This document shows, piece by piece, positions 23,103 to 33,992 of a stretch of DNA of 64,000 nucleotides. The stretch's first letter is position 1; each line of letters begins with the position of its first letter. The DNA comes from Magnolia sinica (taxonomy: Eukaryota > Streptophyta > Magnoliopsida > Magnoliales > Magnoliaceae). The notes beneath the pieces were generated by a model. It had not been told where the DNA came from, did not search any database, and was given only the letters and a program-made list of their open reading frames with translations. The position numbers and the translations under genes were made by a program. The stretch is taken from the NCBI RefSeq assembly GCF_029962835.1, contig NC_080578.1:55607001-55671000 (forward strand). The letters are read 5' to 3'.

Positions 23103-24157
23103 TCATACCTTCATAAATTCCTCAAGGATCAGAGGGTAGGTCTTCCTGACCTCAGCTTCAGATTCCCAAGTAGCTTCCTCTACACCATGATGCGTCCATA
23201 GCACCTTCACAAGAGGGATTACCATCCTACGCAATACCCACTCCTTCCTGTCGAGAATACGCGTCGATTGTAGTACATAAGTGGCATCCTCACTAAACTG
23301 CACTTACTCCCAACTGATAATATGCGAAGGATCGGGAATGTACTTCTTCAGCATAGAAACATGAAATACGTTATGCACGCCTGCAAGAGGTGTGAGCAAT
23401 GCAAGGCGGTATGCTACCGCTCCCACTCGATCCAGAACTTGAAATGGACCAATAAATCTCGATGTCAGCTTCTCCTTCTTACCGAACAACAGAACTCCCT
23501 TCATAGGAGAGACCTTCAAAAACACATGGTCTCCAACCTCAAACTCAAGCGGTCGACGCCTCGTATCAGCATAACTCTTCTGCCTACTCTGCGCTGTCAG
23601 AAGTCGACGTCGAATGATGTTAACCTTCTCTGAAGTCACCTGCACCAACTCTGGGCCAAGCAAACTACGCTCACCAATCTCTACCCAACAATGTGGTGCT
23701 CTGCACGGGTGACCATACAACGCCTCATAGGGAGCCATGCCGATACTCGCCTAGAAACTATTATTATATGCGAACTCTACATACTGAAGATAATCATCCC
23801 AACTGTCCTTGAAATCCAAAACACAAGTTCGCAAATATCTTCCAGGACCTGATTCACGGGCTCTGTCTGCCCATCTGTTTGCGGATGAAACGCGGTGCTG
23901 AACTTCAGTTTCACACCCATCGCTTCTTGGATATGAGTCCAGAAGATAGATGTAAAACGCGTGTCTCTATCAGACACAATCTCCAGGGGAACTCCATGCA
24001 GATGCACTATCTCCTTGATATACAACCTAGCCAACTCGTCTACAGAGTTAGTGACTCTGATCGGTAAGAAATGCGCCGACTTCATTAATCGATCGACGAT
24101 CACCCAAATAGAATCATATCCCTTTCTCGTCCTCGGCAACCCAGAAATAAAATCCAT
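23103..24157 (-). pseudogene. Integrase core and chromodomain of pol, element 2
   Basis: [44 protein letters not shown] and STAFHPQTDGQTE show the DDE core. A frameshift near 23840 is followed by APYEALYGHPCRAPHC, FLKVSPMKGVLLFGKKEK, LTSRFIGPFQVLDRVG and VFHVSMLKKYIPDPSH. After a TAA the chromodomain reads RILDRKEWVLRRMVIPLVKV and GVEEATWESEAEVRKTYP. It ends at MKV-TGA, the stop that element 1 has lost. Confidence 0.92.
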
Positions 24158-24159
24158 AG

Positions 24160-24859
24160 AAATGAAGTCTCACTTCCATTCAGCTATGGGCATGGGCTGC
24201 AGTAACACAGGAGGTCGGCGATGCTCTGCCTTGACCTACTGGCACGTGAGGCAACGAGAAACAAATTCAGCAATCTGGACCTTCATATTATCCCACCAAT
24301 AAGATCTCCTCATATCCTGATACATCTTCGTGCTACTAGGATACATTGCAAGCTTAGAACTATGGGCTAACTCGAGAACCTCCCGTCTCAAGTCAGGGAT
24401 GTCAGGAACACATAACCGGCCACGAAATCGTAGGCCCCCATTAGAACTAACACTCTAGTCGGAGTTCTCATCTGTACCAACCCGCTTCCTCATCTTCACC
24501 AAAAGCTCATCAAATGCCTAAGCTGCAACGATCCTCTCATCGATAAGGGGCTGTACACGAATGTGCGCGATAACCTCATACGGCTCAACCACCCTAAGCT
24601 TCTGCTCAAAATCACGCACGAACTCCAACATATCCCACTCTGCTATCATTAGCGGAACCGCAAACTCAATAGCCTTCTTGCGACTCAACGCATCTACCAC
24701 AAGGTTCGCCTTGCCCGAATGGTAAGAAATATCGAACTTAAAGTCCTTCAATGTTTCCATCCATCGACCCTGCCTCATATTCAAATCACACTGCGTGAAA
24801 ATATACTTAAGGCTCTTGTGGTCGCAAAAGAGCTCGAACTCCTCACCATAGAGGTAATG
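24160..24859 (-). pseudogene. RNase H end and integrase zinc region of pol, element 2
   Basis: [14 protein letters not shown], then [20 protein letters not shown] and [14 protein letters not shown] complete RNase H. A linker follows, then the integrase HHCC-type region with YWWDNMKVQIAEF and CLTCQ. Stops at 24518 (Gln to TAG), about 24452 (TAG), about 24238 (TAG) and about 24165 (Trp to TGA). Confidence 0.85.
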
Positions 24860-25873
24860 TCTCTAAAGCTTTAATGCGAATATGACAGCTGCTAATTCCA
24901 GGTAGTGCGTAGGGTAATTCTCTTCGTGTTTCCTCAACTGACGCGAAGCATAAGCAATCACCCTGTCCTTCTGCATAAGGACACAACCCAGGCCAACGCG
25001 AGAGGCGTTAGTATATATAATATACTTAACCCCTTGCTCTGGCAATACTAGCACAGGGGTGGACGTCAACTTGTCCTTCAGCTCCTAAAAAGCTAACTCC
25101 GCCTGCTCATTCCAAGCAAACTTCAAATCCTTCCGTGTCAGCTGCGACACCGGTCTGGCAATCTTCAAGAAGTCTTGAATAAAGCGTCGATAATAGCCTG
25201 CCAGACCCAGAAAACTCCTTACCTCAATAACTGAACCAGGTTGCTTCCAGTCTTGCACTGCAGCTACCTTGGCAAGGTAGACGGCTATCCCTTCCTTGGA
25301 CACCACATGTCCGAGGAACTTGACTTCCTCTTTCCAGAAATCACACTTCTTGAACTGCGCAAAAAGTTGATTCTTCCTTAGAGTATCCAAAACCGCTCTT
25401 AAGTGCTCCTTGTGTTCCGCCCAACTCGCCGAATATATCAAGATGTCATCGATAAAGACAATGACGAATCGGAACAAGAATGGCCGAAACACCCTGTTCA
25501 TCAGATCCATGAACATGGCCGGTGAGTTCGTCAGACCGAACGACATCACAAGGAACTCATAATGACCGAAGCTAGTCCTGAAAGCAGTCTTCTGCACGTC
25601 CCCATCCTTGACGCGCAACTGATGATACCCTGACTGCAGATCAACCTTCGAAAAGTACCGAGCCCCCTTCAACTAATCAAACAGATCATCAATCATGGGC
25701 AAAGGGTACTTATTCTTCACAGTTACCAAATTCAACCTACGATAATCAATACACAATCGCAAGGAACCATCCTTCTTCTTTACAAATAAAACAGGTGCTC
25801 CCCAAGGAGACACACTAGGCCGAATAAAATCCAAATCCAGGAAACCATCTATCTGCTTCCTCAACTCCTCCAT
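24860..25873 (-). pseudogene. Reverse transcriptase and start of RNase H of pol, element 2
   Basis: [70 protein letters not shown] and the catalytic FIDDILIYS at about 25456-25430. RNase H opens with [20 protein letters not shown], where the expected catalytic Asp of the YTDAS motif reads Asn. Stops at 25673 (Gln to TAG), 25085 (Gln to TAG) and 24863 (Trp to TAG). Confidence 0.92.
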
Positions 25874-26689
25874 TTAACTCGGAGGCATATGATAAGTGGG
25901 TAAAGAAATGGGCGTCGCACCAGGCATAAGATCGATAGCAAAATCAATCTCACGCTGAGGAGGTAATCTAGGAATCGACTCAAATACATCTTCAAACTCC
26001 CGAACTACCGGCGTACTAACTAACGCCGATTCAGCCATACTCTCCAACAGAGAAGAATAATAATCAATACGAAGAGGGTAACTGACCTGAACTAGGAAAG
26101 TAACAGTCTCACTCTCAGGTCCATGGATCGTCACTGATTTAGGTTCACAATCGATCTAAGCTCGCATCCTCGTGAGCTAATCCATACCCATAATAATATC
26201 GTAATGATAAAGCGGTGGGACTGAGAAATCAACACGGATCGATCTACTTCCCAGATCGACCAAACAATCCATACAACGCTTGCCCAAAGCAAAGGAAATT
26301 CCCATGTCGGTAGTAAGCGTCACTCCTTGCATAGGAACAGATCTCAAACTCAAACGTCTAACTGCTGCATAAGATATAAGAGAAGTAGTGGACCCTGTAT
26401 CCACTAACATAGAAACGGGAATACCTTCAATGTGCGCTGTCACCTTGAAGGACCACGGCACTAAGTCAGACACAGGCGCTTCAGCTGAAAGCGCATGAAC
26501 ACGAGCCTGATGCTGACGATTCGGCGGAGGAACCATTGGCCACTGAGGTGGCCTGAAGTTAGGAACTGCAAGTCTGAAGGATGGATGAGCTGGCGCTGAT
26601 CGAAGAGGTGGAGGAGAAATAACCTGAGGCATCGGACGGGTAATCCTCTGCGGTGGAGTAAAACCACTGGCTCGCATACTGGAGAAGCA
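25874..26689 (-). pseudogene. Protease region of pol, element 2
   Basis: Contains MLVDTGSTTSLISY with D-T-G at 26401-26393 and DIIMGMD before a Trp-to-TAG stop at about 26177. The linker to [19 protein letters not shown], is in frame and then hits a TAA at 25874. Confidence 0.88.
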
Positions 26690-27741
26690 AAAATGGTCCA
26701 AATGCCCTGTCTTCCCACAATATGAACATCAAAGATCAGCTCTTCTTTGCTGAGCGGGCGGCGCTGAACGCCTCGGAGGAGAATCTGCTCGCGGCCTCTT
26801 GCCGAGAAAAGGTGCACCCTGAAAGTCCGGTCGCGGCCTAGGAACCATCGGTGCTCGCATGCGGGATGACCTATCCCCATCCTGCTCTGCTCGCAAGGAC
26901 ATGCTCACCAGCTCCGCGTAAAAAGAAATGCTAGCACAGCAAATCTTCGATCGGATCTCAGGTCTCAATCCCTCAGAGAAATGCCGCATCCTCATCGGCT
27001 GATCGCCTAAGATCAAAGGAACATACCGACCCAGCTTAGTAAACTGGTTCTCATACTCCATCACTGACAATCCTCCCTGGCGGAGGCGAAGGAACTCACT
27101 CTCCTTCTCATGTCGGTACGTAACCGGAAAATACTTCTCGTGGAAGCGCGCCTCAAACGCCTGCCACGACCACTCAAAACCTTCCTCGACAGTGCGAAGA
27201 ACACTGTCCCACCACAGACTGGCCTCCTTCTCAAACATGAAGGAGGCAAGCTCAACCTACTCAACCTTTGAACAATGCAGCGGTCTCAGCATCTTAAAGA
27301 TGCGGTCGATCCAATACTCAGCCTCCTCGGGTCTATGAGAACCCGCAAAAGTAGGAGGTCGCAAGCGCTGGAATCTCTTGAAAGTGCCACTAGCACTGGC
27401 GCTCCCAGATGGAGGCATAGGTGAAACAGGTGGAGTCACCCCCACTAACTGAGCAAAGATGCCAGCCATGGAAGAGAGGAACTCCTGCTGCTGCTGCTGA
27501 AATTGCTGCTCTGCATCAACAGCATCATCTGCTCAAACCTATCAGTAGGCGAAGCAGACGAAGGTGCACGGCTCGGCTCAGGAACCGAGGGCGTGACTAG
27601 AGGAGCCATAGGTGTCGGCCCAACACCGGCATGAGACGGACCCGCCTATGGATCTGACTGGCTATCGCTCAAGGGAGGAACCCCAGCAAGTGACTCAATC
27701 AAAGAGAGATGGGCCGAAGACTTCGAACCCTTAGGAGGCAT
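26690..27741 (-). pseudogene. gag: gag, element 2 (broken)
   Basis: Starts MPPKGSKSSAHLSLIESLAG at 27741. It has the gag core (LRPPTFAGSHRPEEAEYW; MFEKEASLWWDSVLRTVEEG; FEARFHEKYFPVTYRHEKES) and a zinc knuckle CSYCGKTGHLDHFC close to 26690-26733. It is intact where element 1 has a 1-base deletion. A frameshift lies in the Gln-rich run near 27520, a CAG to TAG stop at 27257-27259, and a TGA just before the zinc knuckle. Confidence 0.9.
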
Positions 27742-28038
27742 CCCTACATTCAACAGAGGATGCAACCTGTTAGATTCTACGTCACATAATCCATCCACAC
27801 AGCAACACAGCACAACTCCAAAGACAAACACATACATTCTATTAATCAAAATCATCGCAATATAAGTGGTGCAGCAATACATGAATCACGACTAGGAAAG
27901 CATGAAAACAACAACATCTAACACTTCAAATAACCACAACAACTACAAACAACCACAAACAACTCCAACTACAAAGCCAACAACGGCTACACACAGAAAG
28001 AAAACAACAAACAAAGTAAAGGACGGCCACGACGACTG

Positions 28039-29271
28039 CTACTCGTCGGAATCAGGAGATGGAGGTGGGGCACCCTTATCCTGCAAGCAACACAGGATAG
28101 ACTTCAGAGTTCGAGTCACCTTCTTAAACTTATGTTTAACAAGGCCTCGAAGATCAACAATATCCTGACGTAAAACAGCCTGCCCTTCTTCAAGCCGTGC
28201 AAGACGGGCATCTCTGGCAGTCTGCTCTGCGCCCTGCTCTGGCACCACAGGAGGAGAGCTATCACTCGTATCCTGTGCCTCATCCTCTCCCTCGTCCTGC
28301 TCTGTTTCTTCCTCAATCTCAGCACCACCTTCAGCATAACTCTCTTCACCATCGCTCTCAGACTCAGCCTCATTCTCTGAGGCATGCCGACTAGAACCGA
28401 TCTCCATCTGCTTAAGAGTCCTCAGATTGATGTGACGAACAGGAACCGGCTTCTCTGCTCCAAGCCTATAGCCAAACTCATGTGCATGCTTGCAAATGAG
28501 GCGGCCAAATGGAAGCGACTCGGTCCTCCTACTCGAACGAGCGATGAGAATAATCTGGCACAGGATGTACGTCGGCACACACAACTTCGCTTCCTGCCCC
28601 ACCTGATATAGAAAATCCATCATCAGGTGCGTACACTCGCTGCGATTGCTCCACCTTGGGTATACATTGAACGTACACATGTGATGAAGCAAACGGAAGT
28701 CGTCCGTCATGTAGGTAGCCAGAAGACTCCTATTAGGTTGCCATTCGACTAGACGACCACACAAGGATCGGGTGCGACGATCCCTCTCGCACACACTGTT
28801 CACATTCTTCTCGCTGGCATGCACTTCACCAAGTGGCACATTCAGGAGTCGGGATATCAAAGCAACATTGACAATACCCACTCGACCGCTACCACATGGG
28901 ATCTTAAACTACAGAGGCTCCAGCGAAGGATCAAGAATATTAGCATAAAAGGCTCGAACAGTGCTAGCATTCGCGCGATACTAGCCTTCAAACAAGGGAC
29001 ACCAACCAGCCCCTTCTAGGCGCTCCAACAACAAAAACTCACCATACAGTCGCGGATCAACATGAGCCTTAAAAAGGACTCTACGACCTTCATAGACTCC
29101 ATGTGACAGCTTCGCTAAAAAAGTTCTACCAATGGAAGCTCGAGGATCGAGGTCCCGCTTGGTCTGAAATTCACGAGTGGCGGACGTGCTAGCGGCGGCA
29201 CCTCTCGGCCTCCGTGCACGGGTTGGACGGCTAGGCCCGGCTTCATCCACGGGCGCTCTCTTCTTCCCCAT
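28039..29271 (-). pseudogene. Extra ORF upstream of gag, element 2 (two in-frame stops only)
   Basis: 411 codons from MGKKRAPVDEAGPSRP to the TAG after PPPSPDSDE, co-linear with element 1's 2040-3281 and broken only by TAG at 28981-28983 and 28909-28911. Shared blocks are LLLERLEGAGW, ALISRLLNVPLGEVHASEKN, RLVEWQPN, MTDDFRLLHH, FNVYPRWSNRSE, FLYQVGQ and RTESLPFGRLIC. They are followed by an acidic Glu/Asp/Ser tract and a leucine/arginine-rich possible coiled coil (LEEGQAVLRQDIVDLRGL). The piece from 28039 to 28881 is uninterrupted. Similarity is to the plant 'putative plant transposon protein' domain; a role in silencing, packaging or targeting would be speculation. Confidence 0.78.
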
Positions 29272-30146
29272 CAAAGAAAGAAGAGTAGAAATGGAAAATA
29301 TGGCCGTGATGAACTCAAAGAGGGCCATGAGAAATGAGAGAAAGAGAGAAATAGGAAGATGGTGAAGCTTCCACACACTAGGGATCTCAAAAGAGAATGT
29401 GAGAGCTCAAATGAGAAGGAAAGAAAGGGAAATCAGCAATGGGAGTGAGGGTTTTTAGATGGAGTGATGGGTTTGCATGAAAATGGAAGAAGAAGAAGAT
29501 TTGGAAGCGATTTGGAGAAGATTGGAGAGGGTTTTCAAGAAAAAGAGAGCTTAGGAGGGGATATTGTGAAGGAAATATGTTAGAGAAGAGGTTTTAAACA
29601 TAAAACCGTGGAGGGGTGGGCCACACTAGGCCTAGAAATCATCGACCCGCGCCGGCCCAGCCCTCCTGGCCCGCTGATCGGCGAGTCCTCGCCGAACCGG
29701 TGATGGCATCGCCGGTCTCTGGACTGACCGGCAATGCCTCACGGTTTGGACGAGGTCCTCCTGGTCCCCCATGGTCAGAAATGTGTGGTTCCCCCCTAGG
29801 CCCCACAGGAAATGCCCCAATCGGCCCCTTGCATGATTTGACGCCTATCGGGCCATTCTGGCAGAAATCTGATTAAAATAAAGATTTCTTAAAGGTTTAA
29901 GGGTTAAAACAGGATGATAAACCATCTAAACTCATTAATAGATGATCTAGAAAAGGTTTTAGGTCACTGTGTGTGATCAGGTAAGAGTACAGACTCGATC
30001 TCGGTGAACGTTTTCAGGAAACTTTCGTCGATAGAAGCTACAGAGCACAAACACAAAATCTACGATAGACCCGCACCCAAATACACTAAAGTGGCTACAA
30101 CATGCGGTGTGTGACCATAATCCAGGTCCGGTTTAATCCAGATCAT
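29272..30146 (-). other. Untranslated leader of element 2
   Basis: About 870 bases between the primer site and the extra ORF, purine-rich on the + strand near 29280-29560. No gene is recognised apart from the N-terminal in-frame extension of the extra ORF (to 29376). Confidence 0.7.
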
Positions 30147-30158
30147 GCTCTAATACCA
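30147..30158 (-). other. Primer binding site, element 2
   Basis: Reads TGGTATTAGAGC on the - strand, one C-to-T change from the TGGTATCAGAGC of element 1. Confidence 0.92.
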
Positions 30159-30161
30159 ACT

Positions 30162-33100
30162 TGTAACGCCCTGAAATTTGGGGGTCGAGCATAACTCAGC
30201 TCCCGAGTTCCAAAACATCACTTGTGCAACATATTTAATGATGGATGTATGTTGTCTATATTAGTGTATAAAACATGGAATAGATTAAGCCAAAGCACAG
30301 ATATAATTCAGGGATAAATGAAGAAAGCAAGCGGAAGACTTATAGAAATATATGTGTATAAGTGTGAATCCCTGAAGTAAATATACAAACCAGGTCGTAA
30401 TGAAAGTGTTATTATCAAAATTACAAGTGTCAAGATTACATCATTTAAATCTCAAAAATAATCCCAGAGTCCCGCAAATCAGAACAAGCTTGCTATAACC
30501 CGTCTGAAAACTGCATATAAGAGAAAGCAGCCTCGTCATCATCCATCTCCCGCTCTGCCACAGAAGTCGCATCAACCTCTGCAACATCAGAACCTAAGAC
30601 AGAGTCTGGTGGGTGTTTAACACCGCCCCAGAACGTGGGAGTGAGTGATTAACTCAGTGGAACAATAACGCACTGGTTAACATATTATTAGTTCAATCAA
30701 ACAGTAATGATAAAGCAGAAAATTAAATAAATCCTAAGTACACTTGTTAATGCAAGGATGTATGCAAAATGATGCGTGCCCTCACGCGTACACCCTCAGC
30801 CTCTTCATCTTATGTTACGCATGACACCACCTCAAAGTGCGCCACATCTACAAAGCACATGCAAATGTGGTGCATGGATATGATTGCCAAGTTGTTATTA
30901 GTCCTTTTTCATACAGCGGGATTGGGAAGCTAGGATACCTTCCTCATGTCACCATCCAAACAGTGATCCATTCTAGGGTCGTCAGTCCTAGACATCTCAT
31001 ACGATCATATGGTTGTAGGTCGTAGTAAAGGGCTCGTCACCAATCAATGCACGCCTTTCATACCTTCGTTACCACACCAAGGCTCGTCACCTCAATGTGG
31101 TATCCAGGCATGCTCGAGGTCACTACAAAGGGCTCGTCACCAATCAATATAGGCTGACAGTACGAATATAGTATCCCATACCACCATAATCGGCTCACGA
31201 GTTTAGTTGCTCACTGGTCACTACGGGGAGGCTCGTCACCCCAGCGTAGGCCGACAGCTTGACCACGGTATCCCATACCACCATGTCCGGCTCATGAGTC
31301 TTAGCGGATCAAGGTACCATTGTTAATAGGATTTCACTGGTAAGTTCGGTACCCTAGATTCAAGCAGTAGCGTCCATACATGGTGAACATACATCGGACA
31401 ATCGGGTTACTTGACGAACTCGACTAGCACGAGCGCACGTTGGGTTGAACGAAATAGAGTGCACAAACACTCCACGTGGCCAAACCACTACCGCCAACTC
31501 TAATACGGCTCGGGTTCGTCTAATTACATCCACTGTGGCGAAAGCAATCTCAGCCACAACCTTAAGGCAGATTTCCGATTTTATTTGGACTATTCCTAGT
31601 CCCAAACACAGTACACTACAACAGATAATCATATTAAATGTAGAACAGTAATGGAGCAACAACTCAAATCATGTAGTACTCAAGCATTTGAAGAATATCA
31701 ACTTAAAATAAATGTAAGCGTAAGAAATGCTTGAAATTAAATAACAAGGAATGTAACTAGCAAGAAGGAAATCATGCACACTAGTGGGAGAGTTGAGAAT
31801 TGCTTTTCAACGCCCATACTAGGTTGAAACATCGCACTTTAGATCATTCAGGCATTTCTACAAACACTTAGAATACATAAAACAACATACATGACGTATG
31901 TTGAAATACAAGCATTTGGACAATTCCTTTTACCAAGGAGTTGTCGCACATACATCTAGCATACATACACGACAAATAATCATGGCAAACACAAGTGCAT
32001 ATTTTATACGTATACGGTACTTCATACATACACATAGAATACACAAATCTCAACATAATACATGCATATCAGGAACGCAACATAAACACAACATTTGGCA
32101 TGTGAAATCTCATCCATAATAAGAATAAATCATTAACTGGCATTGAAAGCCTTGAAAACCATAACCTATACACTTAAAGTCCGCACCTTAAGCTAGAAAG
32201 GAAGCACCGAATTGATTTAGACGAGTTGTCTTCGTCAACGGCGATAGAATACCCTAAAACAAGGATAGAAATGAGATACAACAATACCAAGACTAATCTA
32301 AGCTCTAACACAAATTAGGGTTAGGTTAACTTACCCCATGATGAACTTAGAATCGTCAGAATAACGATTCAAAGTGAAGGTTCAAGGATGAAGAAGAACC
32401 GGAAAGAATCTGAGATGATTCACCAAACTTCTCTCTCACTTTCTCTCTCTTTTCCACTCTCTTTCCCAGCTAAGGTTAGAGAAAATTTGTATGGAAAAGA
32501 GAGCTAGGGTTTAAGGACTATAAATAGGCCTCAAATTGATGGAAATAACCCCAGGGACAAAGTATACTTAGGTTATAACCAAAGCAAGGCTCTCTTGATC
32601 CAACGAAGCACTTCTGGTGGGCCTATAACCACGAAAGGTCGGACTTAAGCTCACTGACCATGGATCTAGGTCAGGCTGAGTTTTCGTACCGACCGGCTCT
32701 TCAGATCAGCCGTGGCGGACCACACGCAATTCAACGGTCACAGAATCTCGATCAGGTCCACAAGCACAAGGATATGCCTGGGCCACCTTCCCTGATCAGA
32801 GGGTGAAATTGGGTCAGAAACCAACGGTCAGATTGCTTAAAATCATTGCGCAAGCGAGACGACTCAGATTTCATAAAAGCTTAATAAATTTCCAACCGTT
32901 CTCACACTCTTCACTCCGAACTCAAACAAATCGACCTGGAACATCACATGGACTTGATTTTTGAGGTGATGGTCAAGCCCAACATAGTGACCGCAACAGC
33001 CTAAGATCATCGCTATCGGACTTTTGACGCGCAGTCCAGGTCCGATCTAGAACTTCCAAAAATTCTCCAGAACAACTGGATTTAGCAATGGATCCCAAAT

Positions 33101-33260
33101 TTCAGAGTAACATAGTGCTAACTAATCTACAAGTTTTGAGTCATGCAGATCGAATTTAAAGTGATTGATGCAGATTTCACAAGCAATCGAGCATAGCGCT
33201 AATTACCCCAAAAACAACTACTTAGGGAAAGATAAGCACAAAATTTCCAAGGTCATTACA
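30162..33260 (-). repeat. 5' LTR of element 2
   Basis: 3,099 bases with the same TG...CA ends. The primer site lies next to it at 30147-30158. Confidence 0.95.
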
Positions 33261-33265
33261 CTAAA
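33261..33265. repeat. Target site duplication CTAAA (right of element 2)
   Basis: Directly follows the LTR end TCATTACA and matches 19964-19968. Confidence 0.85.
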
Positions 33266-33904
33266 CCTAACCCTAAAACCTAAATATATTCTCAAATCAC
33301 TAAACCTAAACCTAAACTTAAACCTAAACCTATAACCTACAACATTAATCTAAACTTATAACCTACAACATTAACTTAAACCTATACTAATAACCTAAAC
33401 CTATTCTCAAATCCCAAAACGTATAACCTAAACCTAAGCCTACACCTATAACCTAAACCTAAACCTTAACCTATAACATATAACCTAAACTCAATTCCCT
33501 AAACCTTAACCTATAACCTAACCTAAACCTAAACCTATAACCTACACTTATAACCTAAACGTATAACCTTAACCCAAACATAAAACCAAAACCTAAACCT
33601 AAAACCTAAATGTATTCTCAATTCCCTAAAGCTATAACCTATAACCTTAACCTATAACTTATAACCTAAACCTATAACCTATAACCTAAACTCAATTTCC
33701 TAAACCTTAACCTATAACCTAACCTAAACCTAAACCTATAACCTACACTTATAACCTAAACCTAAACCTAAACCTAAAACCTAAATGTATTCTCAAATCC
33801 TTAAACCTAAACCTACACCTAATCCTAATCTCAATTCCCTAACCTAAACTTAAACCTAAACTTGAAAACCCAAACCTAAACTCGATCCCGAGCCCGAACC
33901 CGAT
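33261..33904. repeat. Degenerate telomere-like array, right part
   Basis: Continuation of the 18656-19968 array with the same AACCTA/ATAACCT units, the TTCTCAAAT marker phrases (about 33289, 33403, 33617, 33784) and CTCAATTCCCTAAA variants. It contains one exact CCCTAAA (about 33271) and ends in CCCGAACCCGATTG. Confidence 0.9.
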
Positions 33905-33987
33905 TGAATGGGCCCACACACAATCTTAAAGAATCATCCTTATGCAAGTAGATTATTCATAGCTTATTTCTTGTATGATTTCAATTG

Positions 33988-33992
33988 AATAC
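33988..33992. repeat. Target site duplication AATAC (left)
   Basis: Matches 35947-35951. Confidence 0.88.

Larger units (their letters stand above)
19969..33260 (-). mobile_element. Complete Tekay-like Ty3/gypsy retrotransposon, element 2
   Basis: 13,292 bases on the - strand with both LTRs, primer site, extra ORF, gag-pol, chromodomain and polypurine tract. It is flanked by CTAAA at 19964-19968 and 33261-33265, which are bases of the surrounding telomere-like array. It is the same family as element 1. Gag-pol has about two frameshifts and more than ten stops, so it is non-autonomous, but the LTR pair is still very alike. Confidence 0.96.
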
